Shown here: positions 47,701 to 60,204 of the stretch, one piece after another
How the letters are laid out: every line of letters starts with the position of its first letter
Numbering within the stretch: the stretch's first letter is position 1
NCBI GenBank assembly: GCA_014843695.1
Contig: CM026403.1
Coordinates: 7,703,728 to 7,767,727, forward strand
Origin: Archivesica marissinica
Lineage: Eukaryota; Mollusca; Bivalvia; Venerida; Vesicomyidae
Reading direction: 5' to 3'
DNA: 64,000 bases
Made by a program: the position numbers and the translations under genes
Notes under the pieces: generated by a model
Told to the model about the DNA's origin: nothing
Database searches by the model: none
Seen by the model: only the letters and a program-made list of their open reading frames with translations

Positions 47701-50700
47701 ACAGCATTACACTCCAGATGATTATACAACATTACACTCCAGATGATTATACAGCATTACACTCCAGATGATTATACAGCATTACACTCCAGATGATTAT
47801 ACAGCATTACACTCGATGATTATACAACATTACACTCCAGATGATTATACAACATTACACTCCAGATGATTATACAACATTACACTCCAGATGATTATAC
47901 AGCATTACACTCCAGATGATTATACAACATTACACTCCAGATGATTATACAGCATTACACTCCAGATGATTATACAGCATTACACTCCAGATGATTATAC
48001 AACATTACACTCCAGATGATTATACAGCATTACACTCGATGATTATACAGCATTACACTCCAGATGATTATACAACATTACACTCCAGATGATTATACAG
48101 CATTACACTCCAGATGATTATACAGCATTACACTCCAGATGATTATACAGCATTACACTCCAGATGATTATACAGCATTACACTCCAGATGATTATACAG
48201 CATTACACTCGATGATTATACAGCATTACACTCCAGATGATTATACAGCATTACACTCCAGATGATTATACAACATTACACTCCAGATGATTATACAGCA
48301 TTACACTCCAGATGATTATACAGCATTACACTCCAGATGATTATACAGCATTACACTCCAGATGATTATACAACATTACACTCCAGATGATTATACAGCA
48401 TTACACTCCAGATGATTATACAGCATTACACTCCAGATGATTATACAGCATTACACTCGATGATTATACAACATTACACTCCAGATGATTATACAACATT
48501 ACACTCCAGATGATTATACAACATTACACTCCAGATGATTATACAACATTACACTCCAGATGATTATACAACATTACACTCCAGATGATTATACAACATT
48601 ACACTCCAGATGATTATACAGCATTACACTCGATGATTATACAGCATTACACTCCAGATGATTATACAGCATTACACTCCAGATGATTATACAGCATTAC
48701 ACTCCAGATGATTATACAGCATTACACTCCAGATGATTATACAACATTACACTCCAGATGATTATACAGCATTACACTCCAGATGATTATACAGCATTAC
48801 ACTCCAGATGATTATACAACATTACACTCCAGATGATTATACAGCATTACACTCCAGATGATTATACAGCATTACACTCCAGATGATTATACAGCATTAC
48901 ACTCCAGATGATTATACAGCATTACACTCCAGATGATTATACAACATTACACTCCAGATGATTATACAACATTACACTCCAGATGATTATACAACATTAC
49001 ACTCCAGATGATTATACAGCATTACACTCCAGATGATTATACAGCATTACACTCCAGATGATTATACAACATTACACTCCAGATGATTATACAACATTAC
49101 ACTCCAGATGATTATACAGCATTACACTCGATGATTATACAGCATTACACTCCAGATGATTATACAGCATTACACTCCAGATGATTATACAGCATTACAC
49201 TCCAGATGATTATACAGCATTACACTCCAGATGATTATACAGCATTACACTCCAGATGATTATACAGCATTACACTCCAGATGATTATACAGCATTACAC
49301 TCGATGATTATACAGCATTACACTCGATGATTATACAACATTACACTCCAGATGATTATACAGCATTACACTCGATGATTATACAGCATTACACTCCAGA
49401 TGATTATACAGCATTACACTCGATGATTATACAACATTACACTCCAGATGATTATACAGCATTACACTCGATGATTATACAGCATTACACTCCAGATGAT
49501 TATACAGCATTACACTCGATGATTATACAACATTACACTCCAGATGATTATACAACATTACACTCGATGATTATACAGCATTACACTCCAGATGATTATA
49601 CAGCATTACACTCCAGATGATTATACAGCATTACACTCGATGATTATACAGCATTACACTCGATGATTATACAGCATTACACTCGATGATTATACAGCAT
49701 TACACTCCAGATGATTATACAACATTACACTCGATGATTATACAGCATTACACTCCAGATGATTATACAGCATTACACTCGATGATTATACAGCATTACA
49801 CTCCAGATGATTATACAACATTACACTCCAGATGATTATACAGCATTACACTCCAGATGATTATACAGCATTACACTCCAGATGATTATACAGCATTACA
49901 CTCGATGATTATACAACATTACACTCCAGATGATTATACAACATTACACTCCAGATGATTATACAACATTACACTCCAGATGATTATACAGCATTACACT
50001 CCAGATGATTATACAACATTACACTCCAGATGATTATACAGCATTACACTCCAGATGATTATACAGCATTACACTCCAGATGATTATACAACATTACACT
50101 CCAGATGATTATACAACATTACACTCGATGATTATACAGCATTACACTCCAGATGATTATACAACATTACACTCCAGATGATTATACAGCATTACACTCC
50201 AGATGATTATACAGCATTACACTCCAGATGATTATACAGCATTACACTCCAGATGATTATACAGCATTACACTAGATGATTATACAGCATTACACTCCAG
50301 ATGATTATACAGCATTACACTCCAGATGATTATACAGCATTACACTCCAGATGATTATACAACATTACACTCCAGATGATTATACAACATTACACTCCAG
50401 ATGATTATACAACATTACACTCGATGATTATACAGCATTACACTCCAGATGATTATACAACATTACACTCCAGATGATTATACAGCATTACACTCCAGAT
50501 GATTATACAGCATTACACTCCAGATGATTATACAACATTACACTCCAGATGATTATACAACATTACACTCGATGATTATACAGCATTACACTCCAGATGA
50601 TTATACAACATTACACTCCAGATGATTATACAGCATTACACTCCAGATGATTATACAGCATTACACTCGATGATTATACAGCATTACACTCGATGATTAT

Positions 50701-51073
50701 ACAGCATTACACTCGATGATTATACAACATTACACTCCAGATGATTATACAGCATTACACTCCAGATGATTATACAGCATTACACTCGATGATTATACAG
50801 CATTACACTCGATGATTATACAGCATTACACTCGATGATTATACAGCATTACACTCGATGATTATACAGCATTACACTCGATGATTATACAGCATTACAC
50901 TCGATGATTATACAGCATTACACTCGATGATTATACAGCATTACACTCCAGATGATTATACAGCATTACACTCGATGATTATACAGCATTACACTCCAGA
51001 TGATTATACAGCATTACACTCCAGATGATTATACAGCATTACACTCGATGATTATGCAGCAGTACACTCCAGA
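44732..51073. repeat. 25/23-bp satellite array with ~2-kb higher-order repeat, about 255 copies
   Basis: The units are 25 bp (ATTATACAGCATTACACTCC plus AGATG) or 23 bp (CTCGATG instead of CTCCAGATG), with a CAGC/CAAC variant at one position. The same pattern of alternating 25- and 23-bp units starts at 45309, 47332 and 49327 (intervals 2023 and 1995 bp), each giving an identical-length 97-codon ORF. So three ~2-kb higher-order copies are present. After ~50640 the 23-bp unit dominates. Confidence 0.98.
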
Positions 51074-51075
51074 TA

Positions 51076-53160
51076 GTGAGAGTCACTATAAGAATAATTG
51101 CTCGTTTAATTCTAGAATTTAGCCACTTTGCATGGTGATAGTATGATGACATGCGACTATCATTCCAACGAGACCCTAGACTCTGGGTCAAGGGGTCCTC
51201 CAAAATCCAAGATGGCCGCCAAGATGGCCGGCATTTATAGATACATATATAAATAGTTGTATTTCTTATTTATTAGCACATATAAACAAATAAAAATAAT
51301 AGCATCCTGTTCTGAAAGGAAATGTTCAAAAACTGAAAGCCGTCAATGATGATCTAATGTCAAGGTCAATGTCATTTTCAAGGTCACATGCTCAAAATTT
51401 GAAGACATTTATTTTAACATATATAATTATGAATGTGTTGGATTATTTATATTAAATATTATACATATTTGCACATCAACTTAGAGCACAATTTATCTTT
51501 GAAATAGAGTACTGCTATCTCATAATATATTGCCATGGTAATAAATGGTGGTTCATAAGATGGACGTTTTGTTAACATGTATGGTGAAAGTAGTCTATAC
51601 AGTAACTACTTCTATTAACATATTTTCTTTTTAATATATGCATAATATCGCTTTATATAATTATACTATGGTATATTATTTAAAGTTAGGTAGGTTTCAC
51701 CATAATGGCGACTAATAACCAATATGACCGCCAATATGGCCGCCAAATTACACTTATAATGTGTGTAATAAAAATACAACACTGACATGAATATGAATGG
51801 TACTACGTACCTACGGGTCATCTATTACCCGGATACTGCCATTCAGATATCATATTTAACACTGTTCATGGCCAGGAAGCACTGTGGTCGTAATGTTAAA
51901 TAAATCACTGGCCTCATTCGAATCCTGGCGGGAGCAGAATTGTGTGTCGTTTTCAACAATAACGCAATCCGGCATGAGTATAGATTGGGAACCTGAGGAA
52001 ACAGATATTGAGCGTAGATCAGGTGGCGTAGATTCTTAATTGTGAAACCTTGTTTTACAATTCAAAGGCCATCAGTGATACAATTGTACTTAAAGCCCAT
52101 CACAGTGTCCATTGCATTTACATAAAGCGGTGCCTGGAAGCTCAACCTTCACACATTTACATCGACCACGACAACCCGTATCCTTGTCACAGCCACACTT
52201 CAATAATTCCATTCATGAGTTTGATGCTGGTAACAACGTGGTTTCCATGGTCAGTGTAGGTCGGCTTCCTTTGTCCATCCATGTTCTGCTGGAGATGGTA
52301 GTGTTGGCGATGGACATAGTGCTTGACCCCACCAGTAGCCTGCCTGGTAGGCTGCACGCTGTGTGCTGGTAAAGAGCAGCAGATGTTGATGGTATATCAC
52401 CTATATCACGGCTTTTCTGTGTGAATAGATCATGACGGACATCATTGGTGTTTTCACATTGACTTGACCTGTCGTACATCAACACAACAAACCTTTCAAC
52501 AACAGGGATACAGTCATTGATCTGCTGTTCACTTGGTGTGTTGCCCAATGTTGTAAACGCCGGAACTGCCAGAGGAAATGATAACAAAGTGTTCCAAGCT
52601 GTTCGCTTTCCTTTCCCCAGAAATCCTGACACCTGGTCGCAGCCCGTAAATGCATGGAATCCTGGCAATGCCCTCGCCATATCTTCGCCCATAGTTGTGA
52701 CCATGCTGGGTATATATCTTAGAGGTTTTCCTGTGCCAAATTCAAATCATCTAAGCCACACATACTGAACTTTCCGGCAGCTATCACAATAACGTCAGTA
52801 TCACCTGTCTTAATCATAAGCCTCTTCATTTCAGATGTGTCGGCATGAGCTGCGTGAAGTAGAAGCCTGCTGTCTGCTTCCTCATGTGAGTCTCTATTTT
52901 CGATTGTTGTGGTTCCAATAATGATCCATTTTGTGGAAATGATATATTTTCCATATGGAACTGTCATATTGCTACATTCAGTTGCCAAGAAGTCAAATAA
53001 TTCATTCTTGTACTTATCTTTTCGCAGGAAGGTGTCCCAGTTAGATGGAATTGTCGTATCAGGCAGCGCCCTTTTACGAATACCAGTACCACGATGTACC
53101 CGTGCCCCAGTTTTCAAGCTATTATCAATGTATCTATCCCAAACTAAATCAACTCTATTA
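51076..53160 (-). mobile_element. Nuclease/CXC element, copy 2 (one end only)
   Basis: The 25-bp array stops at AGATA and is followed by GTGAGAGTCAC, a TA|GT-type border like copies 1 and 3. Inside are AAAATCCAAGATGGCCGCC (51202) and a second CCAATATGGCCGCCAAATTA (~51730), as in the TIRs of the other two elements. The coding part on the minus strand is cut at 53160 by the left end of copy 3, so the second TIR is not available and the boundary at 51076 is inferred. Confidence 0.55.
52090..53160 (-). pseudogene. FEN1/XPG-like nuclease with C-terminal CXC cluster (copy 2, broken)
   Basis: Minus-strand order from 53160: RVDLVWDRYIDNSLKTGARV, GTGIRKRALPDTTIPSNWDT, SHEEADSRLLLHAAHADTSE, then IKTGDTDVIVIAAGKF. 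A frame change near 52748 leads to EFGTGKPLRYIPSMV and ALPGFHAFTGCDQVSGFLGK. Another frame change near 52358 gives AAYQAGYWWGQALCPSPTLP and HGWTKEAD. Two more lesions follow near 52250 and 52210, then ELLKCGCDKDTGCRGRCKCV and CKCNGHCDGL before a stop at 52090. HEEAD, DTD and GCD-GKGK are the FEN1-type acidic and H3TH signatures; the tail is the CXC-like cluster. It is a different subfamily from copies 1 and 3 (DRYIDNSLK in place of DRYFPKSIK or DGYDNGPTT). The gene start is lost, and with at least four frame lesions it is dead. Confidence 0.75.
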
Positions 53161-56100
53161 GTAGGGTTCTTTTAAAAGAAAAATGTCAAATAAAGGAATT
53201 AATTCCTACAAAGGCGATTTTTGGTATATGCAATATATATGGTGTTTTATCTAATATAGTAAAAGTCCACCACAGTCTTCCGATGTTAAATGCCCTATGT
53301 TGGGGTAAAAAGTTGAAAATGTAGACGAAATGGTGAATTTCTGGAATCCGTCCATAACTTCATCCATTTTTGTCTGAGGAAGTTGAAAATTGCCAGGAAT
53401 GTATAAATGAATATTGCGCAAATACTAGACATATCGTTTTCGAAAAAAAATCCAATATGGCTGCAAAATCCAAAATGGCCGCCAAAAATGTCTTTTTTCA
53501 AGCTTTACCGATGCGTTTACATGAACACAGTTTTCATTAGCTAGCTTAATGTTAATGTTTATTGTAAATATTCATGAAACCACATGTTTATATCAACAAA
53601 TTGATGCAGAGAAGCAGATAGAATAATTCAAAAGAGCGCAAAGTATTTGATTGACACTCTTCACAACCTCGGTTTCTGCTGTAGTTACAAAGAGGTTCAG
53701 AGATATGAACAAAACGCTGCTGTCAGTAACGACTCCGATATATCCGGACATACTTCAGACCAATTTGTGCCGACAACGTTGACCACAATATCCAGACAAT
53801 AGACGGCCATGGAACCTTTCATGGAATGGGTATCATTGCAGCAGCGACGCCAGGTGGAAAATGTAATAAAACTAGTCCCAGACTGAAGATATCAATGACT
53901 GAACTAAATGAGATTGGCAAGATCAATATGCACTTTTATAGTCCAACGAAAAGCTCCGATATGAGTTATGGGACGTTATCTGAACTTCCCAGTACCATGG
54001 ATGATACATCAAACATAGATATCCTCTGGAAGACGACGTAGTTGTTAAAAGATGATCGAACATCTTGGAGTGGAAGCATGCAAATGATTAATACCAATGG
54101 TGAATATCCAGGTCAGTCATCAGTAGTATTCATGCCCATGATTGATCCCAACCCAAGCAACAAGACGTGTATGTATTCAACGCTGATCTGGGTCTGCCAG
54201 CATGCAAAGCAATATAATGTGACGCCTGTGTTAACAATCGACCAACCTCTGTGGTTCGAGGCAAATATGATTGTTAGTGCAGAACCACCCAGCAGTGATG
54301 TCAGTAAGGTTGTTGTTCGATTAGGAGGGTTTCACACGGAAATGAGCTTCCTTGGTGCTGTTGGACACATAATGAACGACTCGGGTCTCCAGGAAGTAAT
54401 CACCACAGTGTATGCGGAAAAGGCAGTGAGTCATATGCTTACCGGAAAAGCTGTAGCTAGAGCCTTAAGAGGTCATGGACTGGTTTACATGGCCCCCTCC
54501 AGTCACTCATAGTATGTGAAGTGTTTAATCTCGACCTGATTGGTAGAGATCTGGATGAAACTGATGGCCAGGAACACGAAGCAGAAGGAATTTATCTTGA
54601 GGACATTGAGAATGTCGCACAGAGCAGTTCACAATCTGTAGAACATGAGGATAGCATTCCACAGCCTCACAATGATAGTACCTCAACACATGGGAAAAGT
54701 AAGAATATCTCTGATGAGATGAGGAATGATACAGTTTCGAAAACTGATAGAGAATCGACAATGGATGGGATTTCGCATGAGATTGACGCTGATTTAGAAT
54801 CTGCTCTGGAATTGTTTGACAATGTATTGACAGGAGAAATAGGCATAGAACAGGCATGTACAGATGAAATAGTCACAACAATTCAAAGCAGAATGGATGC
54901 ATATTGTGACAAAATATCAGCTAACAGTAGAACAGCACGATTGTGGTTGCAATATATTGAAATGGTGAAATTACTGAGATAATTCATAAAAGCAGAGCGA
55001 ACAGGAAACTGGCAGTTACACCTGAAGACATTAGGGGCCATGTTACCATATTTCACAGCATCTGGGCATAACTTATATGCCAAATCAGCCTATTTGTATC
55101 TAGTGAAAATGAATGCCTTGCAGAAAACACACCCAAAACTCTATGAATATTTCATGAAAAGGTTTCATGTTGTTAGACGGAGTAATAGGTATTGGGCTGG
55201 ATTGTCGACAGATCTAGTGATTGAGCAGGTGCTTATGCGGAGTTTGAAGAGTGCAGGGGGACTGACTCGAGGTAGAGGAATGACTGAGATACAAAGAGCC
55301 GTGTGGGTACTCTCTCGACCTGCAACATCGTCTATTAATGAAGCAATGCCAACCTTCTCTGGTGCGATATATGCCTCAAGTGAACAACACAAAGATACAT
55401 ACTTATGCGAAAGCGATATAAAAAAGATATGCAAGTGGTAACTGAACGAAACCCATTCAAAACTGAAAATGATATCAAAAGCATAACAAGTGGGGTAGTG
55501 TCGTATGACAGTACTGCTGATCAGGCAAAGCAGATTGGAGAGAATATTGTGACAAAGATGGCTGGCCAAAATGTAAACGAGTTCTGGTTCAAGAGGAAAG
55601 ATGCAGTCGTGCCTATGAATGATAAATCTGCGTTCAAAATTGACGAAGATAGAGTTAAGATCGACCCTCAGTTGTTGTTCCAGAGATTAGTTAGTGCGGC
55701 TAACAGAATGACTAATGAACTAAAGTGTCAGATATTTTATGACATTTGTTCTATATACGTCCAGTTTGTGCAGTCTAGGTACACCAATTGCATTGTTGCC
55801 TTTGATGGTTATGACAATGGGCCAACTACTAAAGACATCACTCATGGTCGTAGAACTGCAGGAATGGTTGGTACAGAAGTAAGATTTACCCAATCCAGCA
55901 CATTTAGAGTGAAAAAGAAAACATTTCTAGCTAACCCAAAAAACAAACAGCTCTTCATAAACATGTTGTCAGGGAAAATGAACAGTGAGGGCATAGAAAC
56001 ACCACACGCCGTTGCCGATGCCGATTTACTCATCGTATTAACAGCTGTACGCCGTTCACAGTCAAAACCAACCACATTGGTCGGAGATGACACTGACCTA

Positions 56101-57515
56101 TTGGTGTTATTGTGTTGTCACACATCACATGACTCGCACCCTGTATATCTACAGCCTAGGCCCAAATTCAACCGTAGTATATGTTGGGATATACACAAAC
56201 TACAAGCGTACCTTGGCGACGATGTTTGTAGGAACATATTGTTCATACATGCTGTGTTGGGGTGCGATACGACGTCAAAAGTGTATGGCTTAGGAAAAGG
56301 GACTGCTCTGAAAGCATTTGAAAAGAGTGAAGTATTCCGTCATGTTGCATCAGTATTTCATACACCACCAACAGAGGTGACACAAGAGAATAGTGTCAGC
56401 AGTGGGGAACAAGCTCTCGTGTATCTATACAAAGGTAGTCGTGGAGAAACATTGGACAGCTTACGTGTGAGCAAGTTTGTCGAAAAGGTAGCCAAAAGTA
56501 CCATGTTTGTTGATCCGAAACAACTCCCCCCAACCTCTGATGCTGCAGAATTCCACAGCTTGCGAGTTTACCTGCAAGTACAGGACTGGAAATGTGATGA
56601 TACACTGAATCCAACGGACTGGGGCTGGGAACTAGTTGGAGACAGGCTATTCCCTGTGACAACTAGGAAAGGTCCAGCTCCAGTACATATATTGAAGGTT
56701 GTGCGTTGTACTTGTTCTAGTGGCTGTAAAACAAAGGCATGCAGCTGCAAAAAAGTTGGCCTTGAATGTAGTTCTGCATGTAGTTCCTGCAAAGGATTTA
56801 GTTGTGAAAATTCAGTACATCCAGACTTTGAACCTGACTACTAGCAGTTTACATTGTGCATAACTGTCTGCACATAAAATAGATTTGTAATCATCTTGGA
56901 ATGTGAATTTGATAGTACCCTAATTGAGAACCAGTACCAGTTTTAACATTTCCTATGTTTGTTTTCTGCGACCACATTGTCAAATCCAGATTATTACAAT
57001 AATGTATACGCGTAATATTCATTGATGCTAATTTGCCATATTGGATATTCTAAATTGACCAGCAGCAATGGACTCTCATGACCTATTCACATGTTGTATT
57101 TCACATTCTATACAATAAATACACCATACAATTGTTTATGTAGGACACCATTACTTTGTATATGTAAAAATATTGATATATCTTGAAAAACGAATTTTCG
57201 GCGGTCATTTTGGATTTTTGCCACCATATTGGATTGTTTTTGAAAACGGTAATGGCTTTAATCTATGCGCAATTTATATTTATACTTCCATGGCCAATTT
57301 TAACTTCCTAAGACAAATAAAGATGGAGTTATAGGCGGATTCCAGAATTTCGCAGTTTTGTTTATATTTTCAACGTTTTACCCCAAAAAAAGGCATTTAG
57401 CATCAGAAGACTGTGGTGGACTTTTACTATGTTAGTTAAGACACGATATATATTGCATATACCAAAAATCGCTTTTGTAGGAATTAATTCCTTTATTTTC
57501 ATAAAAGAACCCTAC
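53161..57515 (+). mobile_element. TIR-flanked nuclease/CXC element, copy 3 (complete ends)
   Basis: GTAGGGTTCTTTT at 53161 and its complement ending at 57515 start TIRs of ~330 bp (to ~53490 and from ~57190). These also pair at AGGAATTAATTCCTACAAA-type, CCACAGTCTTC and CCAAAATGGCCGCC segments. TA lies directly outside both ends (53159-53160, 57516-57517). The left neighbour is the copy 2 coding region; the right neighbour is the 32-bp array. Length ~4.36 kb. The TIR tips differ from copy 1 except for GT and purine-rich GG. Confidence 0.88.
53766..56844 (+). pseudogene. Full-length FEN1/XPG-like nuclease with CXC tail (copy 3, decayed)
   Basis: Conserved reading starts at CADNVDHN (53766; the true start may be in another exon). 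It continues through GTFHGMGIIAAATPGGK, an in-frame TAG at 54039-54041, FMPMIDPNPSNKTCMYSTLI, VRLGGFHTEMSFLGAVGHIM and MLTGKAVARALRGH. A frame change follows near 54500, then an acidic Ser/Asp/Glu linker (54521-54900), TGA at 54980-54982, LPYFTASGHNLYAKSAYLYL, RYWAGLSTDLVIEQVLMRSL and GGLTRGRGMTE. A second frame change near 55410-55440 leads to the nuclease part: KIDPQLLFQRL, AFDGYDNGPTTKDITHGRR (~131), ADAD (~205), GDDTDLLVLL (~226), GCDTTSKVYGLGKG (~285). The CXC tail lies at ~434-470 (CTCSSGCKTKACSCKKVGLE). Between FYDICSI and YVQFV the segment with the first acidic DVS/DGS block seen in copy 1 is missing, an internal deletion. The long N-terminal half is a distinct conserved region of unknown function. 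Confidence 0.8.
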
Positions 57516-59570
57516 TAATGCTGGGTAGAACCAGACAGTCTGTATGGTAATGCTGGGTAGAACCAGACAGTATGTATGGTAATGCTGGGTAGAACCAGAC
57601 AGTATGTATGGTAATGCTGGGTAGAACCAGACAGTATGTATGGTAATGCTGGGTAGAACCAGACAGTATGTATGGTAATGCTGGGTAGAACCAGACAGTA
57701 TGTGTGGTAATGCTGGGTAGAACCAGACAGTATGTGTGGTAATGCTGGGTAGAACCAGACAGTATGTGTGGTAATGCTGGAGAGAACCAGACAGTCTGTA
57801 TGGTAATGCTGGGTAGAACCAGACAGTATGTATGGTAATGCTGGGTAGAACCAGACAGTATGTGTGGTAATGCTGGAGAGAACCAGACAGTATGTATGGT
57901 AATGCTGGGTAGAACATGACAGTATGTGTGGTAATGCTGGGTAGAACCAGACAGTATGTGTGGTAATGCTGGGTAGAACATGACAGTATGTGTGGTAATG
58001 CTGGGTAGAACCAGACAGTATGTGTGGTAATGCTGGGTAGAACCAGACAGTATGTGTGGTAATGCTAGGTAGAACCAGACAGTCTGTGTGGTAATGCTGG
58101 GTAGAACCAGACAGTATGTGTGGTAATGCTGGAGAGAACCAGACAGTATGTGTGGTAATGCTGGAGAGAACCAGACAGTATGTATGGTAATGCTGGAGAG
58201 AACCACAGTCTGTATGGTAATGCTGGGTAGAACCAGACAGTCTGTATGGTAATGCTGGGTAGAACCAGACAGTCTGTATGGTAATGCTGGAGAGAACCAG
58301 ACAGTCTGTATGGTAATGCTGGAGAGAACCAGACAGTCTGTATGGTAATGCTGGAGAGAACCAGACAGTATGTATGGTAATGCTGGAGAGAACCAACAGT
58401 CTGTATGGTAATGCTGGAGAGAACCAGACAGTATGTATGGTAATGCTGGAGAGAACGACAGTCTGTATGGTAATGCTGGAGAGAACCAGACAGTCTGTAT
58501 GGTAATGCTGGAGAGAACCAGACAGTATGTGTGGTAATGCTGGAGAGAACCAGACAGTATGTGTGGTAATGCTGGGTAGAACCAGACAGTCTGTGTGGTA
58601 ATGCTGGAGAGAACCAGACAGTCTGTATGGTAATGCTGGAGAGAACCAGACAGTATGTATGGTAATGCTGGGTAGAACCAGACAGTATGTATGGTAATGC
58701 TGGAGAGAACCACAGTCTGTATGGTAATGCTGGAGAGAACCAGACAGTCTGTATGGTAATGCTGGAGAGAACCAGACAGTATGTGTGATAATGCTGGGTA
58801 GAACCAGACAGTATGTGTGGTAATGCTGGGTAGAACCAGACAGTATGTGTGGTAATGCTGGGTAGAACCAGACAGTCTGTGTGGTAATGCTGGAGAGAAC
58901 CAGACAGTCTGTATGGTAATGCTGGAGAGAACCAGACAGTATGTATGGTAATGCTGGGTAGAACCAGACAGTATGTATGGTAATGCTGGAGAGAACCACA
59001 GTCTGTATGGTAATGCTGGAGAGAACCAGACAGTCTGTACGGTAATGCTGGAGAGAACCAGACAGTATGTGTGATAATGCTGGGTAGAACCAGACAGTAT
59101 GTGTGGTAATGCTGGGTAGAACCAGACAGTATGTGTGGTAATGCTGGAGAGAACCAGACAGTATGTGTGATAATGCTGGGTAGAACCAGACAGTATGTGT
59201 GGTAATGCTGGGTAGAACCAGACAGTTTGTGTGGTAATGCTGGAGAGAACCAGACAGTCTGTATGGTAATGCTGGGTAGAACCAGACAGTATGTATGGTA
59301 ATGCTGGAGAGAACCAGACAGTATGTATGGTAATGCTGGGTAGAACCAGACAGTATGTATGGTAATGCTGGAGAGAACCAGACAGTATGTATGGTAATGC
59401 TGGGTAGAACCAGACAGTCTGTATGGTAATGCTGGAGAGAACCAGACAGTCTGTATGGTAATGCTGGAGAGAACCAGACAGTCTGTATGGTAATGCTGGG
59501 TAGAACCAGACAGTCTGTATGGTAATGCTGGAGAGAACCAGACAATCTGTAGTAATAATGCTTGATAGAA
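57516..59570. repeat. 32-bp satellite array, block 2 (about 64 copies)
   Basis: The same unit as 41452-43731, but mostly the GCTGGGTAGAACC / CAGTATGTGTGG variants, with 30-bp units where AG or GA is lost (AACCACAGTCTG). A ~350-bp block containing such a short unit recurs (58197, 58711, 58991), so there is higher-order structure. Long minus-strand ORFs (to 676 codons) are by-products. Confidence 0.98.
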
Positions 59571-59574
59571 CGAG

Positions 59575-59945
59575 ACAGCCTGTAGGATCATTATTTGAAA
59601 CTCAGGACAGCAGAACTCACTTATATTGTTCAGCTATGAGATGATATTACATACAGCAGACTATATATTGATCAGTATACAGCAGACTATATATTGTTCA
59701 GTATATTTATGTATGCTGCATTTGAGTCATTGGGACAGATGGTGATTTATTTCCTCAGGTCAATAATACTTGTATACTTCCATTTGCTACATTTTTTAAG
59801 GTCATGTCAACTTTCTAGTGAAACAATTACAACATTATCAATAGACAAGTACTACATAGGAGATATAAATTAGCACTATTGTCATTATATCTCATCTCAT
59901 ATATCATTGTTTTATGTTTATAGATGGTACATACATATCTACAGC
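59575..59945. other. Unique spacer with a 26-27-bp direct duplication
   Basis: AGTATACAGCAGACTATATA-type sequence occurs twice at 59650-59703. Otherwise nothing recognised. Confidence 0.5.
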
Positions 59946-59958
59946 TCAACATGTCTGT

Positions 59959-60193
59959 GAAGTTGTGATAGCTCTGTAGTAGCGGTGCATTCGCTTAAGG
60001 TGCGAAAGGCTCCGAGTTCGAGCCCCGCTGGAGCTGTTACGATTGTGCCCTTAGGTAAGGCATTTAAACTCCACATTGCCTCTTCTCTCTCCCTAGTGGC
60101 GATGGATTCCATCAGGAATGAGGTCTCAAGAGTGATTAATATAAGTTGTAAGAACTTCTTTCACAATCGAGCTAAAATAAATTTGTATAAACT
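59959..60193 (+). mobile_element. tRNA-derived SINE, family B
   Basis: Head with a GTAGTAGCGGTGCATTCGCT box A region and GAGTTCGAGCCCC box B. The body has TGTGCCCTTAGGTAAGGCAT and GCGATGGATTCCATCAGGAA, ending GAGCTAAAATAAATTTG. Target duplication AACATGTCTGT at 59948-59958 and 60194-60204. Confidence 0.95.
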
Positions 60194-60204
60194 AACATGT
60201 CTGT

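Noticed and set aside
57432..59591. Minus-strand ORFs up to 676 codons
   Set aside because: The same 32-bp satellite (block 2); stop-free unit, no unique coding flank.
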